Assembly (NCBI RefSeq): GCF_963678635.1
Contig: NC_087070.1
Location: forward strand, 49,023,467-49,087,466
Direction of reading: 5' to 3'
DNA length: 64,000 bases
From: Symsagittifera roscoffensis
Taxonomy: Eukaryota; Xenacoelomorpha; Acoela; Convolutidae
The translations under genes and the position numbers were made by a program. This document shows, piece after piece, positions 1-10,394 of the stretch. Numbering within the stretch: position 1 is the stretch's first letter; each line of letters begins with the position of its first letter. The notes beneath the pieces were generated by a model that was not told the DNA's origin, did not search any database, and worked only from the letters and a program-made list of their open reading frames with translations.

Positions 1-9
1 GCACATCAC

Positions 10-3000
10 TCAGCCTATACTTAAGTAATATTTCTTATGTAGATACACTTGTATGCTCGTATCAGAGAATATCACGTGTACAAGCGCGTACAATTCCCGA
101 GGATGCAGTCTTCCTCTATTTGGATCGTACACTGGAAGCGAAAGCTCCTTCACGTCCATTTCCACAAGGAAGTCCCTCAGCCTCGTCAAAGACAAGACTA
201 GATTTTCTGGTTCCACATGTTGCTTCTCTGTCGCCCTCGTTACCAGGAAGCATAAGTACTTTCCCGGTATTTGCGACACCGCCGGGGGTAAAGCTGCTAC
301 GCCCCCTATCCCTGGTCTTTGCTTCCAAAGGAATTCCACGTTTTTGTATTCCCTCTTAAAATCTGCCGCTAGCGCCGTCCTAAAACTCATGTCTGCGGTG
401 ATTGCTACCGCACATGTTCTGTTTGTGAGTATGAAATCACTGTCTGTTAGTATTATGTTACTAGAATATTCATTTGGTAAATTAAAATATGACTCAACTA
501 CCCTGCCTATGTCAGGTTTCTTAGGTTCTTCACCTGTTTCTGCTTCTAAGTTTCCTGTTTCTCTTGCTATTCTCAATTTTTTTATTATCAAGTTTTCAGT
601 GTGGGTAAGTCCTACCCCCACTCCCCGGACAAAAATATCCATCGGCGTCCCCGTCGATCGCATACCGGGTATTAAGTCAAGATTAGAAGCTGGAATGAGA
701 AGTTGTCCTTCCTGGGCAGCCCAGGAAGGATCATCTCGTTCGGTCTTAATGTATTTCGCGCTTTCGCGATCTACGTCTTGAATCGTAACGCTGGTCTTTC
801 CAGGGTCTGATGTCATTTCGTTCAGCCACTCTAAGACACGCAGGTTCGTCAGGTCTTGTTCATTTGACTGCTGTTGCTCATCGTCGAACTCCACCTCGGG
901 TTTCGACCAGTCGTCAACCCACTCATCGTTGTGATCATCGACTATGTCAATGTCCTGTGACACGGTTATTTCCTCTAAACCCACTACTTCCTCCACTATT
1001 TTCTTTAGATCTATCCTATCCACTACAAAGTCGTCACCGTAAGGATTGTATTTCTTTCTTAGTCTCGTCCCGTCTTTCTGACGAGTCTGCATCGTGAACG
1101 GAAGATCTGGTTCCATGTTCTTGGGAACCTCTGTCTGTTCGGAATCCTGCCAATCTTCCTCTGCGTAGGGCAAGGTTTCATCGTCCGCTTCGATCTGTTC
1201 GTTTGGATCCAGGTCCAATGGTGTATCCGTACCTTCCTCTACGACTTCGTTTCCATCGTTCTTCTCCCTGGTGCCTTTTTCATTGACCTCACAAGCAGGA
1301 TCCATCATTAGATAATCCCCTTCTTCCATGTCTGCAGGTATACACCAGTCTTCTGTCGATGGATTGTGTGGCTTGATGTTCTCGTAGTGGGCGGCTCGGC
1401 CAGTACTCAGTCTATAAAAGCGTCCTTCTTGGTTCACCTCTGTAATCATGAAGGGTCCCCTCCACTTCTTCAGAAGCTTTTTTGTCCCTTTCGGTGGTAT
1501 AACGTTCTGAAATACCCATACGTAGTCTCCCACCGAGTAAGCCTTTGCACCAGCTGCTTTCTTGTCGAATCTTTTCCTCTGCCTTGCCTGTGCCTGCTGA
1601 GTGTTTCGTCTACACAAGTCGTTCAACTCCTGTTGGCGTCTGATCACATCCCTCACGTAGACCTGTGGGGATGTTTTCTTTCCCTCATACTCTGGGTAGA
1701 AGAATGTCAAAGGTAAAGACTTCTCGTGTCCCGTCAGCATCATGTGTGGACTGACTCCAGTGGTGGAGTGTTGCCTGCTATTATAAGCTCCCATCACCTG
1801 TGGAAGGTATCTGTCCCAATCGGTCATGTACCTGGAACAATATACCCTCAGCATCGACACTAACGTCCTATTCTGTCTTTCTACTAAGCCATTCGTCTGA
1901 GGGTGGTATGTCGTGGAGTGAGCCTGAGCGACTTGTGACCGTCTCATAAGCTCTTTCGTAAGCTCGCCTACGAAAGCCGTTCCATTGTCCGATTGAAACG
2001 TCATTGGACATCCGTGTCTTGCTATCCACGTATTGATCAGGTGGTCGCATGTCTCTTCCGCCGAGGCAGTTATGCAGGGCACGGCCTCTGCATACTTCGT
2101 GACGTGATCTATCATGACCAAGACTTGGTTGTAACCGCTGTCTGTCATGCATATCTTCTGGTGATCTATCTGCACCACCTCGTTGAATTCAGACGACTCA
2201 ATTGATTGTAAAGGAAATCGCAACTTCCTAGGATCCTTGAACTGTTGGCATGACAGACATGCTGTCACCCATTTCTCGCATGCCTTTTTCATCCCAGGCC
2301 ACTCAAAGCGCTTCAGGATCCTCTGATACACTTTGTCGATCCCTTGATGGCCCATCTGATCATGCGACCTGAATAATAGTTCTGTCTGATAGAGTTGCGG
2401 CAACACTATCGCGTTATATTTGTATAAGACCTTGTCTTCTTCTCTTCTCCTGCAAGCCACGATCCCGTCCTTGTTCAGATATAATCTCCCCTCCTTCTGC
2501 ATGAAGTATTGTCTCAGGATCCTATAGCTGTCTTCTTCCAGGTCACCTTTGTCAGGTGCACCGTTTTCTATCCACCTTTTTAGGTTGCTTGTCATGCGAT
2601 CATTTCTCTGCGCCCTTAGAAGGTCCGAGAGTCTGTATCTCGCCTTCAAGTACGTCTTCATGACTCTCATCTGACTGTTCAGCTCGTTGGGCTGATGTGT
2701 GTCTTCTTCCATCTTAACGCACCAAATCTTCGCCAACGGTTGTGTTTCTTGTTGAAACGGCTGAAGATCAGTCCTGACTACCTCTTTCTGCGGCAACAGG
2801 CTTGTCGAACGTTTCGATACCGCTATCGTTTCTAAGTCATCCGCTGCGTTGTCAAAGACTCTTTCGCTTGGTATTAGGTAGCGATCACTGTCAGGATCCT
2901 GGTACACCTCTCTGTCCAGGTTTCTCGCCCGAGTTTCCACTAGTAGCGTGTGTATCGCCAGTTCTGACAGTTCTGATCCCGAGGTCGAATCCCTGTCTGA

Positions 3001-6000
3001 ATAGGTGTTCATTCTCGAGCTTTCTGACTTATCATCCGTCGAAGGTGTTGTGCTGGAGACTGCACGCTCCTCCAGATCATGTCCGTATTTCCTTCGCATC
3101 CTTCTGAACTCCCCGGACAAAACTTTGTTCTCTAGGTCCTGTTTCTCATCAGGAATTTTCTCGTCTATCTCGGACTCCCCGGACAAATTCACTTGTCCCG
3201 GGTGTTGATCTTGTGATTGCTGGTTTTTCTCCTCATCCTTCTCCCCGGACAAATAGTCTTGCAGCAGATTTTGTTCTACCTCTTCACCCTCTTTTTCCCG
3301 GTCTACAAAGGTGACGGTTTTCTTTCGCTTGCTGCTCCCCTGTTCTTTCCGTCCGTAAGAAGTACTGGTTAAAATCTCTTGGGGTATTGAGGATACTAGT
3401 TGCTGAACTATTGTCCTACAATCCCTCTTGTTCTCTTCGTGCTGTTGTCTGGACGGCATGATCTTCACTTTCTTACTGACTGTTAGCGATGCCACTGCTG
3501 CTGTCCACTCGGGGTCATCTCTGGTCACTTCTCTTTCTAACAATCCACCCAGCATCCGCATTACTTGTGGTGTGACTTGCACCGTTTTATCCAATAATGA
3601 GAGGCTGTTTATATTCATGCGAGAGAGTTCTTGCTGGACCAGGTTCGAGCGCAGCAACAAATCTAAGGGGACTGGATCCTCCTTGGACAGGATCTTTATC
3701 TCAGCTGCTTTCTCTACAGGTAACTCAGGATGCCCTGGAATTGGATGTCCAGACTTATCCAACCATCTCGTTAAGGGAAGCGCTTCATAAGTTTCTTTGT
3801 CCAGAAACGAGAATCCCTCCTTTACTTCCGCCTGATTGGCCTGCTTCTGCTCCAATCTTTCATAGAACTCAGTTTTCTTGCTGAGACTGTCAGCATTCTG
3901 ATGTTTATCACGCATCCTATGTTCGATTATCATATGGTAGCCATCCAATCTTACTATCCATCTACCAATATAACTCTGATCCATCGAGTAGGTCTTCAAC
4001 CAGGATAACGCTCTGTTGTCCACGCGTAACTTGAAGGGAGCGCTCCCCAAGTATGCACGGTACTTCTCCACGAAGGTAACTACTGCAAACATTTCTGCTT
4101 TTGGCGCGCCATATTTCATCTCTGTGTCACTCAAGACCTTGCTGCCGTATGCAATGGGACGGAGAACCGTTCTTCCGTTCCATTCTTGCTCTTGATGCAA
4201 GATTCCTGAGATGGCCACCACCGATGCGTCTGTGTCGAGAACATACATGCCCTTTTCTGTAGGCATGCCCAGCACTGGCGCTTCGCACAGTTCCCGCTTT
4301 ATGTTCTCGAAAGCAACTTGTGCCTCATCGTTCCATTCGAACTTCTTCCCTTTGTTGCGCATCAGCTTCTGCATCGGATACACCTTGTCCGCATATCCTT
4401 TAATGAATTCACGGTAGTAATTGGCAAACCCTAGGAAGCTCATGAGCTGTGTGTCCGTTCTAGGAGCTTTCCATGTCAGCACAGCCTCTACTGCTTCTGG
4501 ATCTGGCCTCACGCCATGCCGGTCCACCATTCTTCCCAGGTACTTGATCGAATCCCTAAGGATTTCACATTTCGATGGTTTGCATTTCAAGCCTGCTCTT
4601 TTCATACATCCGAAGACCTCATCGAGTCGATCAATGTGATCCTCCAGGGTTGGTGTCGCTATGACTACGTCATCCACGTAGCACATCAAGAGATTCCCGT
4701 ACTTTTTGGTCACTCCTGTCAAAGCCTGAGCCATCAGCCTTTGAAAGGTTGCTGTTGCATTGCACAAGCCGAAGGGCATCCTCTTCCACTGGTACAACCC
4801 CAATTCGCACGCGAAACCGGTTTTTTCCCTATCCTTTTTCCGCAAAGGAACCTGCCAGAAGGCAGAACCTAAGTCCAATGTGGTGAAGAACTTTGCATCA
4901 CCAAGTTTGGATAGGCTCTCGTCTATTCGCGGTATCGGGTACGCATCTTTAATCGTTACCGCGTTCAAGTAACGAAAGTCGCAACAAAATCTAAGCTGCC
5001 CCCCTTTCTTTTTCGCCATTACTACTCCGCAAGCCCATGGTGATTTCGAGGGTTCTATCATGTCGTATTCAAGCAACATTTCTATTTCCGCTCGGCACGC
5101 TTCCGATTTATGTGGCGTCATTCGCCTTGCGCCTTCCCTATGGGGAACGGCGCCCTCTTCCAGTTCGATTTCGTGTTCGACGAAATTACAGCACCCGATA
5201 TCCGCCTTGTGTTTTGAAAATACATCAGCGTTCCGATTTAGGAGGTTCCGCAATTTCTCGAAATCTCCCTCACCTATTTTTCCTTTCAAATGTTCTATTT
5301 CTGGCAAAACCGGTTTGTCAGAATCTAGTTCATATGACGAGGGGCGTTCCGGAAAATTCGAGCAGCTTGATAAGCCGTCGTCCGTTTCGGATTTCATTGA
5401 AAACAATTTACGAATAGATTTTAATTCATTATTTCTCTTTAAGATTTTATCTTTATTTGCATGATAAGGACAGTCTTTCACACTATATTTCTTCAAGTTT
5501 TGTGTCTCTTCATAGTCGGTCCTCATCGGCAATGCGTAACCAAGCTTCTTTCCACGCTGGATTGAAACCGTGGTGTCCAGTGTGTTCAACAACACACTGA
5601 CACACAGTCCGTTTCGCGTTACCGAGAAGCTCCGGCCTAAAATCACCGAACTCTGACTATTTGGATTCGGTACTAAGCAAACCTGTTTGCTATCACTTAA
5701 CGAATTTAAATTTCTCATTCTAAAAATTGCTACTACAGCTTGTCCTGGTTGTAACTTTACTTTTCTATCCAAAAAAACTGGTACCTTATTTTCATCTGTT
5801 ATTATCCTATTAATTGGTCTCTTAACATACTTTCGGTCCGGGTTTCTAATCCGTATTAGACCGTTGTTCAAGTCAATCATCACGTCAAAGTTCCTGACAA
5901 AATCTCTGCCCAAGATGAATTGGTCGGCGTCGTCCAGATTCTCTACCACCAAGAAGCTCATCCAAAGGTTCCGTCCTCCCATGTGAAGGACCGTCACCGG

Positions 6001-9000
6001 TGTTCTTCCGGCTACGTAGATAGCTCCTCGATTTGCAGCGGCTAGTCGGAGATTCGTAGGAATCAAGTCTTCCCGCGTGAAGCCCATTCTCTCCCAGGTT
6101 TTTATCGGCATCACACTCACCACCGCGCCTGTGTCCAGAAGCCCTGTGACTCCGATTTTTGTTCCGTTGGTGTCAAGCAGGTGTGCTGTCACATCTGCTT
6201 CATATCCAATATGTACCGCGTCTTGTTCCATCATGGCGTCATGGCCTATCCTGCGGACTTTGAGTTCCTCTTCACCCAAATAGATCTGCCCCATTTGGTC
6301 ATCATCTGTTGTTATGTAAGTCCTGGTGTAGATGCTGATTCCATCCACGTTCAGCATTATTTGATACGGCCCATAGACCTCCAAGTAGCGTCCATGAAGT
6401 TTCTTCATGCGAGGGCCACCCGTCGTTAGTAGTGCTCGCACAGCTCTCGACTCAGTGCGTGGCTCCACCTGCCTCAGATAATCTGCATATGTGTCCAAAT
6501 GCATTAAAGTGAACTCTGATGGTTCACTCAAATTTCTTATTACCTGGTGTCCAGCCACTGAGATTATCGACTGTATCTTCTTTCCTTGCGGCGCCATGCC
6601 GAACCTCTTACCGGAGATCACTTTAAGTTTCATATCTAAACTGCTTGGTGTTTTCGTCTCCTCGAACTCCGTTGCCTCGAAGGTATTCAGTTGCTCCTGA
6701 AGCTTTTCATTTTCCAGTTCAAGTTTCACTTTTTGTTCGATCTCTTTCGTCACCAATTCCTGCTGTACTCTATTTAGAGCATCCTTTGCGGCTGCCTTAT
6801 AATCGATCTTGAAGTCATCGGCCGCAGTTGCTGGTTCCGGTTCACGTGCTTCTTCTGTTACTGCTTGCATTTTCTTTGCCGCCAGCTCTTGAGGTTTGTC
6901 CTTCCTGCGTGCCTCTGCTTCGCTCAAAAGTCGAGCCTTGCTTGCTTTCACTCCTGACAAAGCTTCTTCATGCCTTGGATGCTTGATGTCTGCCACTGCA
7001 TCCCAGAATTGCGGACAATCTGATTTAAAATGACCTTCCAAGTTACAAAAGAAACACCTCGGGCCAAATTTCGCAATTACTCCTCTCATGAAATCCTCAT
7101 GATCCAACTCTGACGCATCTTCGTCCTCGAGGCTAAAGCCTATTGCTTTCATGCCTTGTTTGTAAGCTGGGCATGCTGACACGTGATGGTCTGTTGAACT
7201 ACAATTGGCACAAGAGCGTCTCTTGTCCATATTGTCCCTCGGTTTGTACCAATTGTTCCCTTGGTTTGCTGGTCCGTTGTTAAAATTGCCATAATTGTTC
7301 TTGTAATATCCAGATCTCGAAGGAGGTTTCAACAAAAGATACTCTTTTGATTTGAGCCTCAACTCCTCCGGTGTTGGCGCATTAGTTGATAGTGGTGTGT
7401 AATGCGTTGCTAGCATCGTACGAAGTTCATCATTTTTCACACCATCGATGAATTTTGAGGCTACGGCCAGGTTCATCCTTCGGTTTGATTCATCCGGTTG
7501 GCTGCGTCTTCTCAGCATTTCCAAATCATCGAGAAACTTGTCTATTGTTTCATCTTCTCGTTGCCTCCGTTTCTCGAAGCGCATCATCGCCTGGTGCCCC
7601 TGCACCCCTGATCCGAAACGGTTTAATAAGATTTCGAAGATTTTCTCAGCAGTGTCACGTTGATACTGTTTCTTGGCCATGACACAGTTCAGGGCTGTCC
7701 CTTCTAAGTTGCTGGTGAGCGCGCTGCATTCCTGTCTCTCAGACAAGTCTTCTTCCTCGAAATGCAGCTTCATTACCTCTATCCAGGTATCAATACAGCC
7801 ATCAGATTCGTCTTTGTAGCATCTTGGTTTCTTAAAGACTCTTCTGGACTTTTCACTGCGTTCATTGGTTCTAGATAACCGCGTCAGGAATGTCTCTAAA
7901 GACCTGTTCAGGGGTTCAAATGCTGTGGCCATTGCCGTAGCATCCCTTGAGAGTCCCGCTTGAGTGTCCTCACACCTTGTCGAAGGCTCTGTGTGCGGTG
8001 CATCCCTGCAATCCGAATCACCTTGAGCGTTTTCCGCTTGGCCCATGTGACTCCTCCTCGGGCTTGTATGCCCCATGTTGCCAGAATCGCTTCTCCCAGT
8101 CGCATGTGTGCTTTGCGTTGGTCGTTCGTTCGAGGTTTGTCTGTTCCCCGTTGAACTCGCTCTACTGTTCGGGCCCCATGCTGTATTACCCCTTGTGGCA
8201 TAGCCTGATGAACTGCCCCTGCCTCTAGTGGATCCATTTGTCTTCCTCCTTTGATGTTCATTGAAGTTCACCCTCGGTTCCCTGCTGGGACCTCCCGAGT
8301 TCGGCTCTCCTTCTTTTGGTCCACTCTTGCTGCTTAGTAGCCCGTCCAACCTATCCATGATAGCCTGCGTTCGCCTCTCCATCATCGCGTCTATCTTTGT
8401 GTCAAGAGACCCAAGAGACTGCTCTTGCTGAATTCTTAACTTCTCCATGTCGGCTCTTAAGCGTAACTCCCTCTGTTCCGCTTCTCTTGTCATTCGCGAC
8501 AAGTTCCTCGTCATATGTTCGTCCGTTCTTTCTTTCAAGCGTTTTTCGCTTCTGTCAACTTCTTGTCTGTTGCGGTTTATTTCTTCCCGCAGACTTTCTC
8601 TTTCAATGTGAACTGCTCTTTCTAGTTCACTCATCCTTATCGACATCTGTTCATTTTGTTCTCCTAAACTGCCCACTATGTTGTTTAAGGCTTCTTCTAG
8701 TGCTGCCCCGTTATCCACGAGTGGCGTCACTAGTGGCGGTGTAACCCTGTCGGAGCCAGGTAACTTCGTGCTTGTCGAGATCCGGGCCTTGACTCTGTGC
8801 TTCAACGTCTTTTCATTATTTATTTCAGGATCCATTAACGCATTGCCGAGCCCTCTGGTTCTATTCTCTTCAGGTTGTGGCTCCGAACTTGTCCTAATCG
8901 CGAAGTCCTTTGACTGGCCCGGTGTGTTTGCCTCCTTACTTATCGTTGTCACTACACCAAATTTGTCCATGGTTCCAGTCTCTCTTCCGACGTGTGCCTC

Positions 9001-9612
9001 ACTCTCCTGGATCGAACTATTGAGACTGACTTGAGATCCAAAGTCCCCTTGCTCCTCTTCATCCTCTTCCTCCTGGGACTCACCGTCATTTCCTGCTCCT
9101 CCTCCCATGCTGAATGGAAAGATGTTTCCGAAGGTGTTCTTCATTCTTTCTGAGAATGATGATGACGTTGTTTGTTTCCCCGTTCCGCCTGCCATCATAG
9201 TGTTGTCTGTCGGAGATCTTCTAGTCGCCGTTACTTCAGTTGAGATGTCGGACAGTTCCGACATCTCCTCTCGATCCAATGTCCCGGTGGAAGTGGCAAA
9301 ATCATGGCCTTGTTCTACCGGGGTTGATTCACTCGCCAGCCTTCTGCCTCTTCCTTCCAATCCATTTACTCCCTGGTTGTCGTTCATGGTATGGTCCGTA
9401 TTGACCTCCACTTCTAATAGTTCTCTTCGCTCTTCTGAGGTCTTCTGACTTCTCGTTTCAACCATTCTGCCTGAAACCGTCCCCCTTTTGTCAGACCGGG
9501 ATCGCTTGATCCAATCCACAAAAGGATCGGTCATCGTTTTTCTTTGCTTTTCAGGTATGAATTTCCTAGAGCTATTACCTCGTTTTGGTATCCTCGACTT
9601 GTCTAAACTCAT
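10..9612 (-). CDS. Gag-Pol polyprotein of Ty3/gypsy retroelement with C-terminal macro-like domain
   Basis: This is a single-frame polyprotein starting at ATG 9612. Approximate residues are: 1-590, a charged, low-complexity and coiled-coil region; 595-765, a retrotransposon Gag domain; 800-870, two CCHC-type knuckles (CANC, CFFC); near 1157, protease with a DTGA motif; 1455-1680, reverse transcriptase with YVDD near 1644; 1790-1905, RNase H; 2415-2460, the integrase HHCC zinc site; 2480-2575, the D,D,E integrase core; near 2720, a GPF-type C-terminal integrase module; 2750-3040, an acidic tail; 3050-3198, a macro-like domain. RT-RNaseH-IN order and YVDD place it in Ty3/gypsy rather than Copia or BEL. 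Gag and Pol share one frame, so no frameshift or stop read-through is needed between them. No envelope-like segment is evident. The subfamily was not resolved. Confidence 0.93.
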   Translation of the reverse strand: MSLDKSRIPKRGNSSRKFIPEKQRKTMTDPFVDWIKRSRSDKRGTVSGRMVETRSQKTSEERRELLEVEVNTDHTMNDNQGVNGLEGRGRRLASESTPVEQGHDFATSTGTLDREEMSELSDISTEVTATRRSPTDNTMMAGGTGKQTTSSSFSERMKNTFGNIFPFSMGGGAGNDGESQEEEDEEEQGDFGSQVSLNSSIQESEAHVGRETGTMDKFGVVTTISKEANTPGQSKDFAIRTSSEPQPEENRTRGLGNALMDPEINNEKTLKHRVKARISTSTKLPGSDRVTPPLVTPLVDNGAALEEALNNIVGSLGEQNEQMSIRMSELERAVHIERESLREEINRNRQEVDRSEKRLKERTDEHMTRNLSRMTREAEQRELRLRADMEKLRIQQEQSLGSLDTKIDAMMERRTQAIMDRLDGLLSSKSGPKEGEPNSGGPSREPRVNFNEHQRRKTNGSTRGRGSSSGYATRGNTAWGPNSRASSTGNRQTSNERPTQSTHATGRSDSGNMGHTSPRRSHMGQAENAQGDSDCRDAPHTEPSTRCEDTQAGLSRDATAMATAFEPLNRSLETFLTRLSRTNERSEKSRRVFKKPRCYKDESDGCIDTWIEVMKLHFEEEDLSERQECSALTSNLEGTALNCVMAKKQYQRDTAEKIFEILLNRFGSGVQGHQAMMRFEKRRQREDETIDKFLDDLEMLRRRSQPDESNRRMNLAVASKFIDGVKNDELRTMLATHYTPLSTNAPTPEELRLKSKEYLLLKPPSRSGYYKNNYGNFNNGPANQGNNWYKPRDNMDKRRSCANCSSTDHHVSACPAYKQGMKAIGFSLEDEDASELDHEDFMRGVIAKFGPRCFFCNLEGHFKSDCPQFWDAVADIKHPRHEEALSGVKASKARLLSEAEARRKDKPQELAAKKMQAVTEEAREPEPATAADDFKIDYKAAAKDALNRVQQELVTKEIEQKVKLELENEKLQEQLNTFEATEFEETKTPSSLDMKLKVISGKRFGMAPQGKKIQSIISVAGHQVIRNLSEPSEFTLMHLDTYADYLRQVEPRTESRAVRALLTTGGPRMKKLHGRYLEVYGPYQIMLNVDGISIYTRTYITTDDDQMGQIYLGEEELKVRRIGHDAMMEQDAVHIGYEADVTAHLLDTNGTKIGVTGLLDTGAVVSVMPIKTWERMGFTREDLIPTNLRLAAANRGAIYVAGRTPVTVLHMGGRNLWMSFLVVENLDDADQFILGRDFVRNFDVMIDLNNGLIRIRNPDRKYVKRPINRIITDENKVPVFLDRKVKLQPGQAVVAIFRMRNLNSLSDSKQVCLVPNPNSQSSVILGRSFSVTRNGLCVSVLLNTLDTTVSIQRGKKLGYALPMRTDYEETQNLKKYSVKDCPYHANKDKILKRNNELKSIRKLFSMKSETDDGLSSCSNFPERPSSYELDSDKPVLPEIEHLKGKIGEGDFEKLRNLLNRNADVFSKHKADIGCCNFVEHEIELEEGAVPHREGARRMTPHKSEACRAEIEMLLEYDMIEPSKSPWACGVVMAKKKGGQLRFCCDFRYLNAVTIKDAYPIPRIDESLSKLGDAKFFTTLDLGSAFWQVPLRKKDREKTGFACELGLYQWKRMPFGLCNATATFQRLMAQALTGVTKKYGNLLMCYVDDVVIATPTLEDHIDRLDEVFGCMKRAGLKCKPSKCEILRDSIKYLGRMVDRHGVRPDPEAVEAVLTWKAPRTDTQLMSFLGFANYYREFIKGYADKVYPMQKLMRNKGKKFEWNDEAQVAFENIKRELCEAPVLGMPTEKGMYVLDTDASVVAISGILHQEQEWNGRTVLRPIAYGSKVLSDTEMKYGAPKAEMFAVVTFVEKYRAYLGSAPFKLRVDNRALSWLKTYSMDQSYIGRWIVRLDGYHMIIEHRMRDKHQNADSLSKKTEFYERLEQKQANQAEVKEGFSFLDKETYEALPLTRWLDKSGHPIPGHPELPVEKAAEIKILSKEDPVPLDLLLRSNLVQQELSRMNINSLSLLDKTVQVTPQVMRMLGGLLEREVTRDDPEWTAAVASLTVSKKVKIMPSRQQHEENKRDCRTIVQQLVSSIPQEILTSTSYGRKEQGSSKRKKTVTFVDREKEGEEVEQNLLQDYLSGEKDEEKNQQSQDQHPGQVNLSGESEIDEKIPDEKQDLENKVLSGEFRRMRRKYGHDLEERAVSSTTPSTDDKSESSRMNTYSDRDSTSGSELSELAIHTLLVETRARNLDREVYQDPDSDRYLIPSERVFDNAADDLETIAVSKRSTSLLPQKEVVRTDLQPFQQETQPLAKIWCVKMEEDTHQPNELNSQMRVMKTYLKARYRLSDLLRAQRNDRMTSNLKRWIENGAPDKGDLEEDSYRILRQYFMQKEGRLYLNKDGIVACRRREEDKVLYKYNAIVLPQLYQTELLFRSHDQMGHQGIDKVYQRILKRFEWPGMKKACEKWVTACLSCQQFKDPRKLRFPLQSIESSEFNEVVQIDHQKICMTDSGYNQVLVMIDHVTKYAEAVPCITASAEETCDHLINTWIARHGCPMTFQSDNGTAFVGELTKELMRRSQVAQAHSTTYHPQTNGLVERQNRTLVSMLRVYCSRYMTDWDRYLPQVMGAYNSRQHSTTGVSPHMMLTGHEKSLPLTFFYPEYEGKKTSPQVYVRDVIRRQQELNDLCRRNTQQAQARQRKRFDKKAAGAKAYSVGDYVWVFQNVIPPKGTKKLLKKWRGPFMITEVNQEGRFYRLSTGRAAHYENIKPHNPSTEDWCIPADMEEGDYLMMDPACEVNEKGTREKNDGNEVVEEGTDTPLDLDPNEQIEADDETLPYAEEDWQDSEQTEVPKNMEPDLPFTMQTRQKDGTRLRKKYNPYGDDFVVDRIDLKKIVEEVVGLEEITVSQDIDIVDDHNDEWVDDWSKPEVEFDDEQQQSNEQDLTNLRVLEWLNEMTSDPGKTSVTIQDVDRESAKYIKTERDDPSWAAQEGQLLIPASNLDLIPGMRSTGTPMDIFVRGVGVGLTHTENLIIKKLRIARETGNLEAETGEEPKKPDIGRVVESYFNLPNEYSSNIILTDSDFILTNRTCAVAITADMSFRTALAADFKREYKNVEFLWKQRPGIGGVAALPPAVSQIPGKYLCFLVTRATEKQHVEPENLVLSLTRLRDFLVEMDVKELSLPVYDPNRGRLHPRELYALVHVIFSDTSIQVYLHKKYYLSIG
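19..465 (-). other. Macro-like (OARD1/TARG1-type) domain at the polyprotein C-terminus
   Basis: About residues 3050-3198 follow the pattern of the small single-domain macro proteins of the OARD1/Poa1 group: a DSDFILTNRTCAVAITAD-like first strand, then YLCFLVTRAT, EPENLVLSLTRLRDFL, LSLPVYDP and a final strand DTSIQVYL. These compare well, from memory, with the YYLITK, YENLQKSLEAM, LSMPRIG and ITVYTL strands and helices of OARD1. The family call is by eye. Whether this domain binds or hydrolyses ADP-ribose cannot be judged. Confidence 0.6.
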
Positions 9613-10394
9613 TCTTTATTTGTCACTTTCCTATGCCTACTCTTGACTCAATTGCTAGAGACCTTATAGTTTTATTAACAAAAATAATGACACAACACAA
9701 TAAATTTCACCAGAATCTATTAAATAGTGACCACGAATCCCTGTATGTTGTCAGAGTACAGTCTGTATAAAATTTATTCACACTAGCCGATTATCGGTCC
9801 AAAGATCTGGAAACTAGCACAATATGATGTTATCAGTCAATTTAAAAGATAGTGTAGTCACTACCCAATCAAGCACAGTTTAGGTTGATTTAAAATCAAA
9901 AACAAAAAAATATATATATTGACACAATATGAATGTATATATAAAAAAACGTATGTGTCTTGTACTCTTAGTCGGTCGCAGTACAATAGTCGAACCTGTC
10001 TTTTAAAGAAAAAGCTTTCCCTGCTTGGTGCTGCACCAAACAGACAAAACTTTGAAGGCAGTAATTTTCTCAAGTGGGCGTCTATTGCACCCACCGAGTA
10101 CTGTGTTACCTATCTGCCTTCGGACTGTCCGAGCTAGACCTACTAAAATCCTCAGGGCAGTCACTTTCCCCAAAAACGTATTATGTTTCAATCCACACCA
10201 ATGAGTCACGCTCTTTTTAATTTAGACTTAGTGTCGCGAATATCCGAGTTCGGACCTGTTTTGTATTAGTCTGGTTCTTTTTGAGAGGCAAGTTACCAGT
10301 GCAGTCACTGATACCTAGCCTGTGTATTAATAACCTAATACCTCTCGCTTTTTAGTCTTTCTTTCGTTTACCTAAGTCCTTAATAAAATAATAC

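Noticed and set aside
53-781. Plus-strand open frame of 242 codons
   Set aside because: Opposite-strand shadow of the retroelement polyprotein; no protein-like composition. The same holds for other plus-strand frames up to 9.5 kb.
9700-9860. Primer-binding site and LTR edge near the polyprotein start
   Set aside because: Several TGG starts exist on the minus strand but none matched a tRNA 3' end I could name, and the partner LTR is outside the window.
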